From: DASZUC01 sp035547775
GTDB lineage: Bacteria; Patescibacteriota; Saccharimonadia; Saccharimonadales; UBA4665
Reading direction: 5' to 3'
Assembly: GCA_035547775.1 (NCBI GenBank)
Contig: DASZUC010000011.1
Location: forward strand, 1-5,483
DNA length: 5,483 bases
The notes under the pieces: generated by a model
Database searches by the model: none
What the model saw: the letters and a program-made list of their open reading frames with translations, nothing else
Told to the model about the DNA's origin: nothing
Part shown: piece after piece, positions 1-4,683 of the stretch
Layout: each line of letters starts with the position of its first letter
Position numbering within the stretch: position 1 is the stretch's first letter
Program-made: the position numbers and the translations under genes

Positions 1-263
1 GCCCGCTCAATCACTTTAAGCACATCGGCTTTGCCAGCCGTGACGGCGGAAAGCTCCACAAACTCGGCACCGGTTTCTCTAGCAATAATGCGGGCCAGCG
101 TGGTTTTACCGCTGCCCGGTGGCCCCCACAAAATTAAACTCGTCGGCTGTTTGTTCTCGATAATTTCGTGAATAATCTGCCCAGTGCCCGTTAGGTGCTG
201 TTGGCCCACCACATCATCCAACTTTTCTGGTCTCCGCCTTTCGGCTAATGGTCTCTGATCCAT
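1..263 (-). CDS. rarA: RarA/MgsA-type AAA+ ATPase (replication-associated recombination protein A), N-terminal part only
   Basis: RarA is the bacterial relative of yeast Mgs1 and human WRNIP1, a clamp-loader-like AAA+ ATPase acting in the cytoplasm at stalled replication forks. The first 87 codons are present; the rest lies beyond the left edge. Visible are the family's N-terminal PLAERRRPEKLDDVVGQ block (residues 5-21; PLAxRxRP and GQxHL are typical), followed by QHL, and the Walker A motif GPPGSGKT at 47-54 preceded by LILW. ELSAVTAG at 70-77 matches the family's ISAVTSG segment just after Walker A. Walker B, sensors and the C-terminal tetramerisation domain are off the window. The ATG at 263 is chosen because PLAxRxRP begins at residue 5 and a TATAAT box ends 6 nt upstream, so the mRNA is probably leaderless. 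The N-terminus is shorter than in E. coli, where about a dozen residues precede this block. It diverges from the winged-helix gene across 41 bp. The family call is secure. Confidence 0.93.
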   Translation of the reverse strand, partial: MDQRPLAERRRPEKLDDVVGQQHLTGTGQIIHEIIENKQPTSLILWGPPGSGKTTLARIIARETGAEFVELSAVTAGKADVLKVIER

Positions 264-269
264 GACCCC

Positions 270-275
270 ATTATA
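270..275 (-). promoter_or_regulatory. -10 box of rarA (leaderless geometry)
   Basis: A perfect TATAAT reads on the minus strand from 275 to 270. Six bases (GGGGTC) separate it from the rarA ATG at 263-261, so transcription is expected to begin at or within a base or two of the A of the start codon. No convincing -35 is visible at 16-18 bp, and no ribosome binding site could exist in such a transcript. The -10 identity and spacing are seen directly; the transcription start is inferred. Confidence 0.7.
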
Positions 276-288
276 ACCTTGCACCGTG

Positions 289-297
289 TGCTATGCT
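289..297 (+). promoter_or_regulatory. Extended -10 promoter of the winged-helix gene
   Basis: TGC followed by TATGCT (292-297) forms an extended -10 element, and 7 bases later comes the ATG at 305. No good -35 is visible, as is common for extended -10 promoters. The predicted start is at or beside the A of that ATG. This element lies only 13 bp beyond the outer edge of the divergent rarA -10, so polymerase at one promoter would cover the other. Confidence 0.6.
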
Positions 298-304
298 GGA
301 ATTA

Positions 305-754
305 ATGACGATGAGTGATGAGCAATTTGCTCCAGCCGTTGTTTCTCCGGAAGGTGAGGTTCCGCCAGTGCCACTGCTGGAAGTGAGCGAGCAAGATCCG
401 CTCTATGTGCAGCTGATGTGGTCGCTGCATAGTCGTGGCGGCATTGCTCACCTGGCCTTAATTACCAAAGATTTATTTGACCAGGAAGAGATAGCTGATG
501 ATTCGTTGCGCACAGCTTACATTGGCATGATTTGCTTTTTGATCGATAAGGGGGACATTGTGAAAGCTGGTCGCGGCAATTACGCGCTAGCTTCCATACG
601 TGACGAGCTCAACCTCAAGAACGTTTCAAAATACCCAAGTCTCACCCCAAAGCCACCTACAGAACCAGCAGTTTCACAGCCGAAAAAACTGCGCATGCCA
701 GATCAAGCACCCCAGCCTCGGCGGCAAGGTGATACATATCGCCGTCATCGCTAG
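305..754 (+). CDS. Winged-helix-like small protein with a basic disordered tail; function unknown
   Basis: This 149-aa protein is not one I recognise by name. Residues 31-95 read like a winged helix-turn-helix: helix at 31-45, helix at 47-59, a longer helix at 67-83, then a beta-hairpin wing (GDIVKAGRGNYAL, 83-95) whose G-x-Y-A-L ending is common in wHTH domains. Residues 1-30 are acidic and Pro-rich. The tail from about 110 to 149 is Pro/Gln/Lys/Arg-rich, ends in RRQGDTYRRHR and looks disordered, so nucleic-acid binding is plausible but inferred. The start at 305 is preferred over an in-frame ATG at 293, which lies inside the predicted -10 box; an ATG at 311 is a further alternative. It is divergent from rarA and followed 37 bp later by a separately promoted unknown gene. 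It could be a regulator of one or both neighbours. No transmembrane or signal segment is seen. Confidence 0.75.
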   Translation: MTMSDEQFAPAVVSPEGEVPPVPLLEVSEQDPLYVQLMWSLHSRGGIAHLALITKDLFDQEEIADDSLRTAYIGMICFLIDKGDIVKAGRGNYALASIRDELNLKNVSKYPSLTPKPPTEPAVSQPKKLRMPDQAPQPRRQGDTYRRHR

Positions 755-756
755 AT

Positions 757-785
757 TTGTAATAACAGATAAAATATTTTAAAAT
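757..785 (+). promoter_or_regulatory. -35/-10 promoter of the 271-aa unknown gene, leaderless geometry
   Basis: TTGTAA (757-762) and TAAAAT (780-785) are separated by an ideal 17 bp, and the ATG at 792 lies 6 bases after the -10. It sits in the 37-bp gap after the upstream stop codon, so the downstream gene need not depend on read-through. The -10 overlaps an AT-only palindrome (AAAATATTTT, 771-780), which would ease melting or might be an operator. No Shine-Dalgarno sequence is present. Confidence 0.75.
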
Positions 786-791
786 ACATAT

Positions 792-1607
792 ATGTCGGAG
801 TTTAATGCCGAATTATTTTCCTCAGCTGAAGACGACCTCTCTGCAGTAGAAAAAGTGTCGCCGACGTTTGCGCGTGATTATGTGGCTGCCGTAACACAGT
901 CTCGCTTATGGGTGGATCATCTCCTGGCCGACACTGCACAACGACAAACAGCTGACGATCAGCCGGTGTATATCACCAGAACATTGAAATCGAGCTACAA
1001 TATTCAGCTGATTGCACATGCTGCCTTAATAGAACATGGCTGGCCAATTTACTTGCAGGATGACGTCGTCGACAGTGAAGAAGGGCTCTTACCGGCCTAT
1101 ATGAGTATTAACCTACCTGGCGCGCGAGATCATTATGATGTTGTGAACAAGGCAATTTCACGTTGCTTTTCACCAAGCTATCGACGCTATGATGGTACAG
1201 AGCGTTATCCCCGCATGGCGGCAATGATTTTTTATGGACCGGGCAAGTTTGCACATTCTTTGCCTGGCGAAAAGTTCTACGAGCTGGCTCGTGACAATTT
1301 TACTGATCTGCCGGAGAGGGAAGCTGCTCGGACCGTTATGCAAATTTTCATGACCAGTCAGTTGGCCGATGCGGTGGGGCGTCAGTCGGTATTTCTGACG
1401 CCTTTTGACGAACATGAAAAGTTTAACCGGGACCAGGCTGAGGACTTAGTTGCTTATGAGCGTTGCGCTCGGCTCAATGTTCGGCCATTAGATCCGGAGC
1501 AGTTCTCGGGTATCATCCATTCGGTAGTGCGTAGTGTTCTAGCTGATCTAGAGCCAAAGTCCGAACCAGCTGTTGCTCCTGACGAAGAACTTGAAGAAGA
1601 GTATTAG
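792..1607 (+). CDS. Unrecognised 271-aa cytoplasmic protein with acidic C-terminal tail
   Basis: I do not recognise this family. No signal peptide, transmembrane helix, Walker motif, zinc cluster or obvious catalytic signature is visible. The protein looks globular and mainly helical from about 20 to 250. It has an aromatic-rich core around residues 128-160, where SYRRY, RYP, IFYGPGKF and SLPGEKFYEL follow each other closely. It ends in a strongly acidic tail (DEELEEEY, last eight residues). The ATG at 792 is well supported by a -35/-10 promoter whose -10 ends 6 nt upstream. The first ten residues (MSEFNAELFS) resemble a natural start. The gene follows the winged-helix protein on the same strand and converges on the minus-strand pair with only 3 bp between stops. 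Codon use resembles its neighbours, so it does not look recently transferred. Its length and clean open frame make it a real gene; its function is unknown. Confidence 0.8.
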   Translation: MSEFNAELFSSAEDDLSAVEKVSPTFARDYVAAVTQSRLWVDHLLADTAQRQTADDQPVYITRTLKSSYNIQLIAHAALIEHGWPIYLQDDVVDSEEGLLPAYMSINLPGARDHYDVVNKAISRCFSPSYRRYDGTERYPRMAAMIFYGPGKFAHSLPGEKFYELARDNFTDLPEREAARTVMQIFMTSQLADAVGRQSVFLTPFDEHEKFNRDQAEDLVAYERCARLNVRPLDPEQFSGIIHSVVRSVLADLEPKSEPAVAPDEELEEEY

Positions 1608-1610
1608 AAC

Positions 1611-1895
1611 CTACCACTGAGGATTATTGAGCACGGTGATACTGCCGTCGTCGTTGTAGCGTAAACGGCTGCGCTCACCTTCAGCGGCACGCATGGCGGC
1701 GCGGAGGACTCGCGGGTCAATAATGCGAAACTCAATGTCACCATTGCGGCGGTTCACAGCGGCCATGATGGGTGGAATATCCGGTGATTCAATGAGCTCT
1801 TTTTCGACCAACTGATCAACGGCTTGCTGCACAGTTGGCTCACGGGCATAGTAGCTATCTACGAAATTCTGTTCCATAGTCCGTACCGTAATCAT
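1611..1895 (-). CDS. Unrecognised 94-aa protein, second gene of a minus-strand pair
   Basis: This small soluble protein matches no family I can name. Residues 7-35 look helical (EQNFVDSYY, then VQQAVDQLVEKELIES). Residues 40-60 include a predicted strand (DIEFRIID), 61-76 form an Arg/Ala/Glu-rich helix (PRVLRAAMRAAEGERSR), and the end is strand-like (YNDDGSITVLNN). The ATG at 1895 lies 12 nt after the stop of the 37-aa ORF with no clear Shine-Dalgarno, so translation probably depends on coupling; the in-frame ATG at 1877 is an alternative start. It shares a reading frame with the 37-aa ORF, separated by TAA and four sense codons, so the two could be one gene split by a nonsense change or joined by read-through. 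It converges on the 271-aa gene with 3 bp between stops. That it encodes a protein is likely; its role is unknown. Confidence 0.65.
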   Translation of the reverse strand: MITVRTMEQNFVDSYYAREPTVQQAVDQLVEKELIESPDIPPIMAAVNRRNGDIEFRIIDPRVLRAAMRAAEGERSRLRYNDDGSITVLNNPQW

Positions 1896-1907
1896 CTTGC
1901 CGTTGAT

Positions 1908-2021
1908 TTACGTTGGACGCTTTTGCACCCGATTGCGTAAATCGCTCCATTCCGTTTGCCATTCACGGTCCATCGCCGCAAATTCGCGGTCTGCCACGGT
2001 ATTCCAATCTTTTCGTGCCAT
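1908..2021 (-). CDS. 37-aa small ORF with a Shine-Dalgarno sequence, first gene of the minus-strand pair
   Basis: The frame from ATG at 2021 to TAA at 1908 encodes a Trp-, Arg- and Asp/Glu-rich 37-residue peptide beginning MARKDWNTVADREF and ending RVQKRPT, probably one charged amphipathic helix from about residue 5 to 33. Evidence that it is translated is the purine-rich AAGGGAG (2035-2029), whose GGAG sits 7 nt before the ATG; this is the only clear ribosome binding site in the window. It has no recognisable family. The 94-aa ORF begins 12 nt downstream in the same frame. The peptide may therefore be a separate small protein, a leader peptide for the second gene, or the N-terminus of a single interrupted 136-residue gene. 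Confidence 0.5.
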   Translation of the reverse strand: MARKDWNTVADREFAAMDREWQTEWSDLRNRVQKRPT

Positions 2022-2028
2022 AAGCTCT

Positions 2029-2035
2029 CTCCCTT
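2029..2035 (-). promoter_or_regulatory. Shine-Dalgarno sequence of the 37-aa ORF
   Basis: AAGGGAG on the minus strand carries GGAG 7 nt before the ATG at 2021. It decides the start of a gene that would otherwise be overlooked and contrasts with the neighbouring genes, which lack such a site. Confidence 0.6.
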
Positions 2036-2046
2036 ATCTCATGAAT

Positions 2047-2052
2047 AGCATA
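2047..2052 (-). promoter_or_regulatory. Possible -10 box for the minus-strand pair
   Basis: TATGCT reads on the minus strand, the same hexamer as at the winged-helix gene. A start about 7 nt downstream would give a leader of roughly 19 nt that contains the Shine-Dalgarno sequence. There is no convincing -35, so this call is weak. Confidence 0.35.
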
Positions 2053-2096
2053 CGTGCTCTGGCGGAAGGGCGCTGTAACATTCCCCACGCTACTGA

Positions 2097-2125
2097 TTGC
2101 CTAACAGAGAGGCTTATGCTATAAT
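2097..2125 (+). promoter_or_regulatory. typA promoter (-35, extended -10)
   Basis: TTGCCT (2097-2102) and a perfect TATAAT (2120-2125) are 17 bp apart. TGC directly before TATAAT makes an extended -10. The expected start is near 2132, leaving a leader of about 44 nt before typA, unlike the leaderless arrangement at four other genes here. It lies in the 154-bp region divergent from the minus-strand pair. Confidence 0.75.
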
Positions 2126-2139
2126 TAAGTCAAGAAAGT

Positions 2140-2175
2140 TGGCCGACGAGCTACCTCGAGGCCATTTTTATTTTT
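2140..2175 (+). terminator. Terminator-like hairpin with U tract in the typA leader (possible attenuator)
   Basis: TGGCC (2140-2144) pairs with GGCCA (2160-2164), and CGAG (2147-2150) pairs with CTCG (2155-2158) around a 4-base loop CTAC. A small internal loop (GA opposite A) separates the two helices. TTTTTATTTTT (2165-2175) follows and runs straight into the typA ATG. Stem plus U tract is the form of an intrinsic terminator, but it lies between the typA promoter and the start codon. It may be an attenuator, a 5' stabilising hairpin, or a U-rich standby site replacing the missing Shine-Dalgarno. The structure is seen; its role is inferred. Confidence 0.6.
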
Positions 2176-4011
2176 ATGAGCCCCCAGCAAGATCCAACCA
2201 AGATTCGTAATATCGCCATTATTGCCCATGTTGACCATGGCAAAACCACCTTGGTTGATGGCCTGCTCAAGCAATCGCAGACCTTCCGTGATAATCAAGC
2301 GGAAATGAGCCAGGAATTAATCATGGACAGTGGCGACCAAGAAAAAGAGCGTGGTATTACCATTACCGCCAAAGTAACCGCTGTGCAACACGGTGATTAC
2401 CGGATTAACATTATCGACACTCCCGGTCACGCCGATTTTTCTGGCGAAGTGGAGCGTACTCTGAACTTGGCTGATGGTTGTTTGCTGATTGTTGACGCCC
2501 AAGAAGGCCCAATGCCCCAGACTAAATTCGTGCTCGAGAAAGCGCTGGAAGCTGAGCTCAAACCAATTGTCGTCATCAATAAAATTGATAAAGACGGCGC
2601 CCGGATTGCGGCCGTGGAAGACGAACTGGCTGACTTATTTTTGGAACTAGCGGTGCACGAAGACCAACTGCATTACCCGGTGTATTACGCCATTGGCCGG
2701 GCCGGCAAGGCATGGACATCTCCACCCGGTGATGCCGAGGCAGCGGCTGATCTCGAACCAATCTTTGCTGCCATTATTGAAAAAATTCCAGCACCCAACG
2801 TTGAACTCGACAAGCCTTTCCAGATGCTCGTGACGGCTCTGGCACACGATAATTTCAAGGGTAAATACGCCATTGGTCGAATTACTCGTGGTCGGGTCAA
2901 GCCTGGTGAGCCGGTCGTCTTATGCAAAAAAGATGGCACGCAAGTGCGGGCCAAAGTCGACAATGTGCTGATGAGTCAAGGTGTTAGTAAATTTGAAGTT
3001 CCCGAAGGTATTGCTGGTGATATTGTGCAACTAACGGGCATTGGCGAGGCGCAGATTGGCGAAACGATTGCCGACGCCGAACAGCCAGAAGCCTTGCCAA
3101 CCATTGAAGTGGAAGCACCAACCTTGCGCATTTACTTAGGCCCCAACACCAGTCCGTTTAAGGGCCAAGATGGTGAATTTAACACTTCCCGCCAGCTGGC
3201 TGAGCGCTTGCACAAAGAAACTGAAACCAATGTGGGTTTGCGAGTTGAGGATAACGGTATTGGTTTTACCGTTGCCGGTCGGGGTGAACTGCACCTGGGC
3301 GTGCTGATTGAAACGATGCGCCGTGAAGGTTATGAGTTTGAAGTTGGTCGACCACAGGTGGTGACGCATCAAGAAAATGGTGTGGAAGTGGAGCCGGTTG
3401 AAGAAGTGATTATTGAAATCCCAGCTGAGCATGTCGGGGCGGTGCAGATGGAGTTGGGTCAACGCCGAGCAGTATTGAAAGAACAATTCGCGAGCAGTTC
3501 CAAAGGTGTCACGAAATTAATTTATGAAATGCCGACGCGCACACTACTAGGTATGCGTAATATTTTGCTGACTAACACCAAGGGCACGATTGTGATGAAT
3601 AGTTTGGTGACGGGTTTTCAGCCGAAAGGCTCCGAGCTGCAACAGTTGCGCAATGGTGTGCTGATTGCTTTTGAAACCGGTACATCGATGCCCTATTCGC
3701 TGGAAACTGCCGAAGCTCGCGGTACGCTGTTCATCGGGCCGGCCGAGCAAGTCTATGCCGGGCAGATTATTGGCTTGAATAACCGCCAGGAAGACCTGGA
3801 AATTAACGTCTGCAAAGCCAAGCATCTGACGAATATGCGCTCCAAATCATCCGATGGCGTAGTGCAGCTCACGCCGCCAACTATTTTCAGTCTCGAACAG
3901 TGTTTGGACTTTATTGAAAACGATGAACTGCTCGAAGTCACACCCAAATTTTTACGTCTGCGCAAGCGCGAACTTGACCCCACCAAGCGCAAACGCGCCA
4001 AGATGAACTAG
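2176..4011 (+). CDS. typA: Translational GTPase TypA/BipA
   Basis: TypA is a cytoplasmic ribosome-binding GTPase of the EF-G/LepA class, linked in well-studied bacteria to large-subunit assembly and to growth in cold or stress. At 611 aa it matches the family's usual length (607 in E. coli). The GTPase domain (about 9-205) shows G1 AHVDHGKT (17-24), the switch I segment MDSGDQEKERGITI (50-63), G3 DTPGH (81-85, with the catalytic-type His85) and G4 NKID (135-138). A beta-barrel domain II (about 212-305) and EF-G-like domains III and V (about 310-490; GRGELHLGVLIE is a III-domain hallmark) follow. The TypA-specific C-terminal domain carries NVCKAKHLTNMRS and EVTPKFLRLRKREL. One oddity is Ile173 where most relatives have the G5 Ser (YASG became YAIG). 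The ATG at 2176 gives the standard N-terminus (IRNIAIIAHVDHGKT) but has no Shine-Dalgarno; a U tract precedes it. The stop is 1 bp from that of the convergent gene. Confidence 0.97.
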   Translation: MSPQQDPTKIRNIAIIAHVDHGKTTLVDGLLKQSQTFRDNQAEMSQELIMDSGDQEKERGITITAKVTAVQHGDYRINIIDTPGHADFSGEVERTLNLADGCLLIVDAQEGPMPQTKFVLEKALEAELKPIVVINKIDKDGARIAAVEDELADLFLELAVHEDQLHYPVYYAIGRAGKAWTSPPGDAEAAADLEPIFAAIIEKIPAPNVELDKPFQMLVTALAHDNFKGKYAIGRITRGRVKPGEPVVLCKKDGTQVRAKVDNVLMSQGVSKFEVPEGIAGDIVQLTGIGEAQIGETIADAEQPEALPTIEVEAPTLRIYLGPNTSPFKGQDGEFNTSRQLAERLHKETETNVGLRVEDNGIGFTVAGRGELHLGVLIETMRREGYEFEVGRPQVVTHQENGVEVEPVEEVIIEIPAEHVGAVQMELGQRRAVLKEQFASSSKGVTKLIYEMPTRTLLGMRNILLTNTKGTIVMNSLVTGFQPKGSELQQLRNGVLIAFETGTSMPYSLETAEARGTLFIGPAEQVYAGQIIGLNNRQEDLEINVCKAKHLTNMRSKSSDGVVQLTPPTIFSLEQCLDFIENDELLEVTPKFLRLRKRELDPTKRKRAKMN

Positions 4012-4012
4012 T

Positions 4013-4612
4013 TTAAAGCCAAGTGGCGACCCCGCCATGATGCGAGCAGGTGCCAGAGCGAGATTGACTAAAACTATAACTGCCATCACCACATTGAGCG
4101 GTTGCGCCGGCTGGAGCAGATGGACTACTGTACGGACTACATACCGTATTGCCTGCTGAGTTGACATAGGTACCGTTCGGACAATCTGGTTCAACGGGTG
4201 CAACATAGCTACCGACTGTAGTAACCTGGGTGACCGGATGTTTTGTGATTGTCTTAAGAGTTAGTTCTTTATTGGTTTGAACGCCATTAGTGTAGGTTAT
4301 TTTGTAAGTCAGAGTCTCACTACCGTTAACGCCATAAGTTGTAATGATTTTCGTGCCTTGCGCCAAGCTCGAGTCATGCACCGTCTGAGTGTGAAAGTGG
4401 AGTGTTTTCTTCTCGGTGACAGTTCTAGTAGTGATGGTCGGCTGATCAGTGGTTTGCTGCTGATTGTAGGTGCGGGTGTCACTCGTTGGTGCGAGGTTGA
4501 CGTTTTGTGGCTGGCTGCTGCCAGCGATGCTACCGATCACTAATGCAATAAGCAGCAGTAGCGATTTTTGCAATCGACTGAGAGCCAAAAACCATTTTCC
4601 GAGTCGCTTCAT
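4013..4612 (-). CDS. Membrane-anchored or secreted G5-domain protein with C-terminal DUF3761-like module
   Basis: This 199-aa protein probably acts outside the membrane. Residues 1-16 are basic, and 17-31 form a hydrophobic segment (KSLLLLIALVIGSIAG) that serves as signal peptide or anchor; no lipobox Cys follows. A Thr/Gln-rich linker spans 32-58. Residues about 60-136 look like a G5 domain, the beta-rich module of resuscitation-promoting factors and VanW-type proteins proposed to bind amino sugars or the cell wall, with the typical TVTEKKTLHFHTQTVHDSSL opening and GSETLTYKITYTNG turn. After a Pro linker comes CPNGTYVNSAGNTVC (144-158), then a DUF3761-like end, CGDGSYSFSQSRSGTCSHHGG (174-194) and VATWL. 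The four Cys (144, 158, 174, 189) suggest two disulfides. No catalytic domain is visible, so it may bind cell-surface glycan. The start has no Shine-Dalgarno; it converges with typA, 1 bp between stops, and diverges from the oxygenase-like gene. Confidence 0.85.
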   Translation of the reverse strand: MKRLGKWFLALSRLQKSLLLLIALVIGSIAGSSQPQNVNLAPTSDTRTYNQQQTTDQPTITTRTVTEKKTLHFHTQTVHDSSLAQGTKIITTYGVNGSETLTYKITYTNGVQTNKELTLKTITKHPVTQVTTVGSYVAPVEPDCPNGTYVNSAGNTVCSPYSSPSAPAGATAQCGDGSYSFSQSRSGTCSHHGGVATWL

Positions 4613-4623
4613 AATTAACCGTG

Positions 4624-4651
4624 ATTATGCGCCGATTTAATGAAAAGTAAA
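4624..4651 (-). promoter_or_regulatory. Promoter of the G5-domain gene
   Basis: On the minus strand TTTACT (4651-4646) and CATAAT (4629-4624) are 16 bp apart, and the ATG at 4612 lies 11 nt after the -10. The expected leader is about 4-5 nt, too short for a ribosome binding site and close to leaderless. It lies back to back with the promoter of the downstream plus-strand gene in the 71-bp divergent region. Confidence 0.55.
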
Positions 4652-4671
4652 TAATTGCCAATGACGCCAGT

Positions 4672-4677
4672 TATACT
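4672..4677 (+). promoter_or_regulatory. -10 box of the oxygenase-like gene (leaderless geometry)
   Basis: TATACT ends 6 bases (GTAGCT) before the ATG at 4684, the same spacing as at rarA and the 271-aa gene. No -35 is visible at 16-18 bp; TTGCCA at 4655-4660 is only 11 bp away and too near. No Shine-Dalgarno sequence is present. Confidence 0.6.
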
Positions 4678-4683
4678 GTAGCT

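Noticed and set aside
293..304. Upstream ATG at 293 as the start of the winged-helix gene
   Set aside because: This ATG lies within the TATGCT -10 box, so it would not be in the transcript from that promoter; the ATG at 305 is at the expected transcription start.
2035..2043. ATG-AGA-TAA minimal ORF on the minus strand just before the 37-aa ORF, 4 nt after the possible -10
   Set aside because: A three-codon frame is expected by chance. It overlaps the A of the Shine-Dalgarno region and the promoter itself is weak, so there is no basis for calling a regulatory minigene.
1897..2124. 75-codon plus-strand frame over the divergent region before typA
   Set aside because: It is antisense to the 37-aa ORF, runs through the typA -35 and into its -10, has no ribosome site or leaderless promoter, and has a Ser/Arg/Cys-rich composition typical of a shadow frame.
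2317..4206. Several minus-strand frames of 60-116 codons inside typA
   Set aside because: They lie wholly or mostly opposite a certain typA gene, lack starts with promoters or ribosome sites, and have shadow-frame composition.
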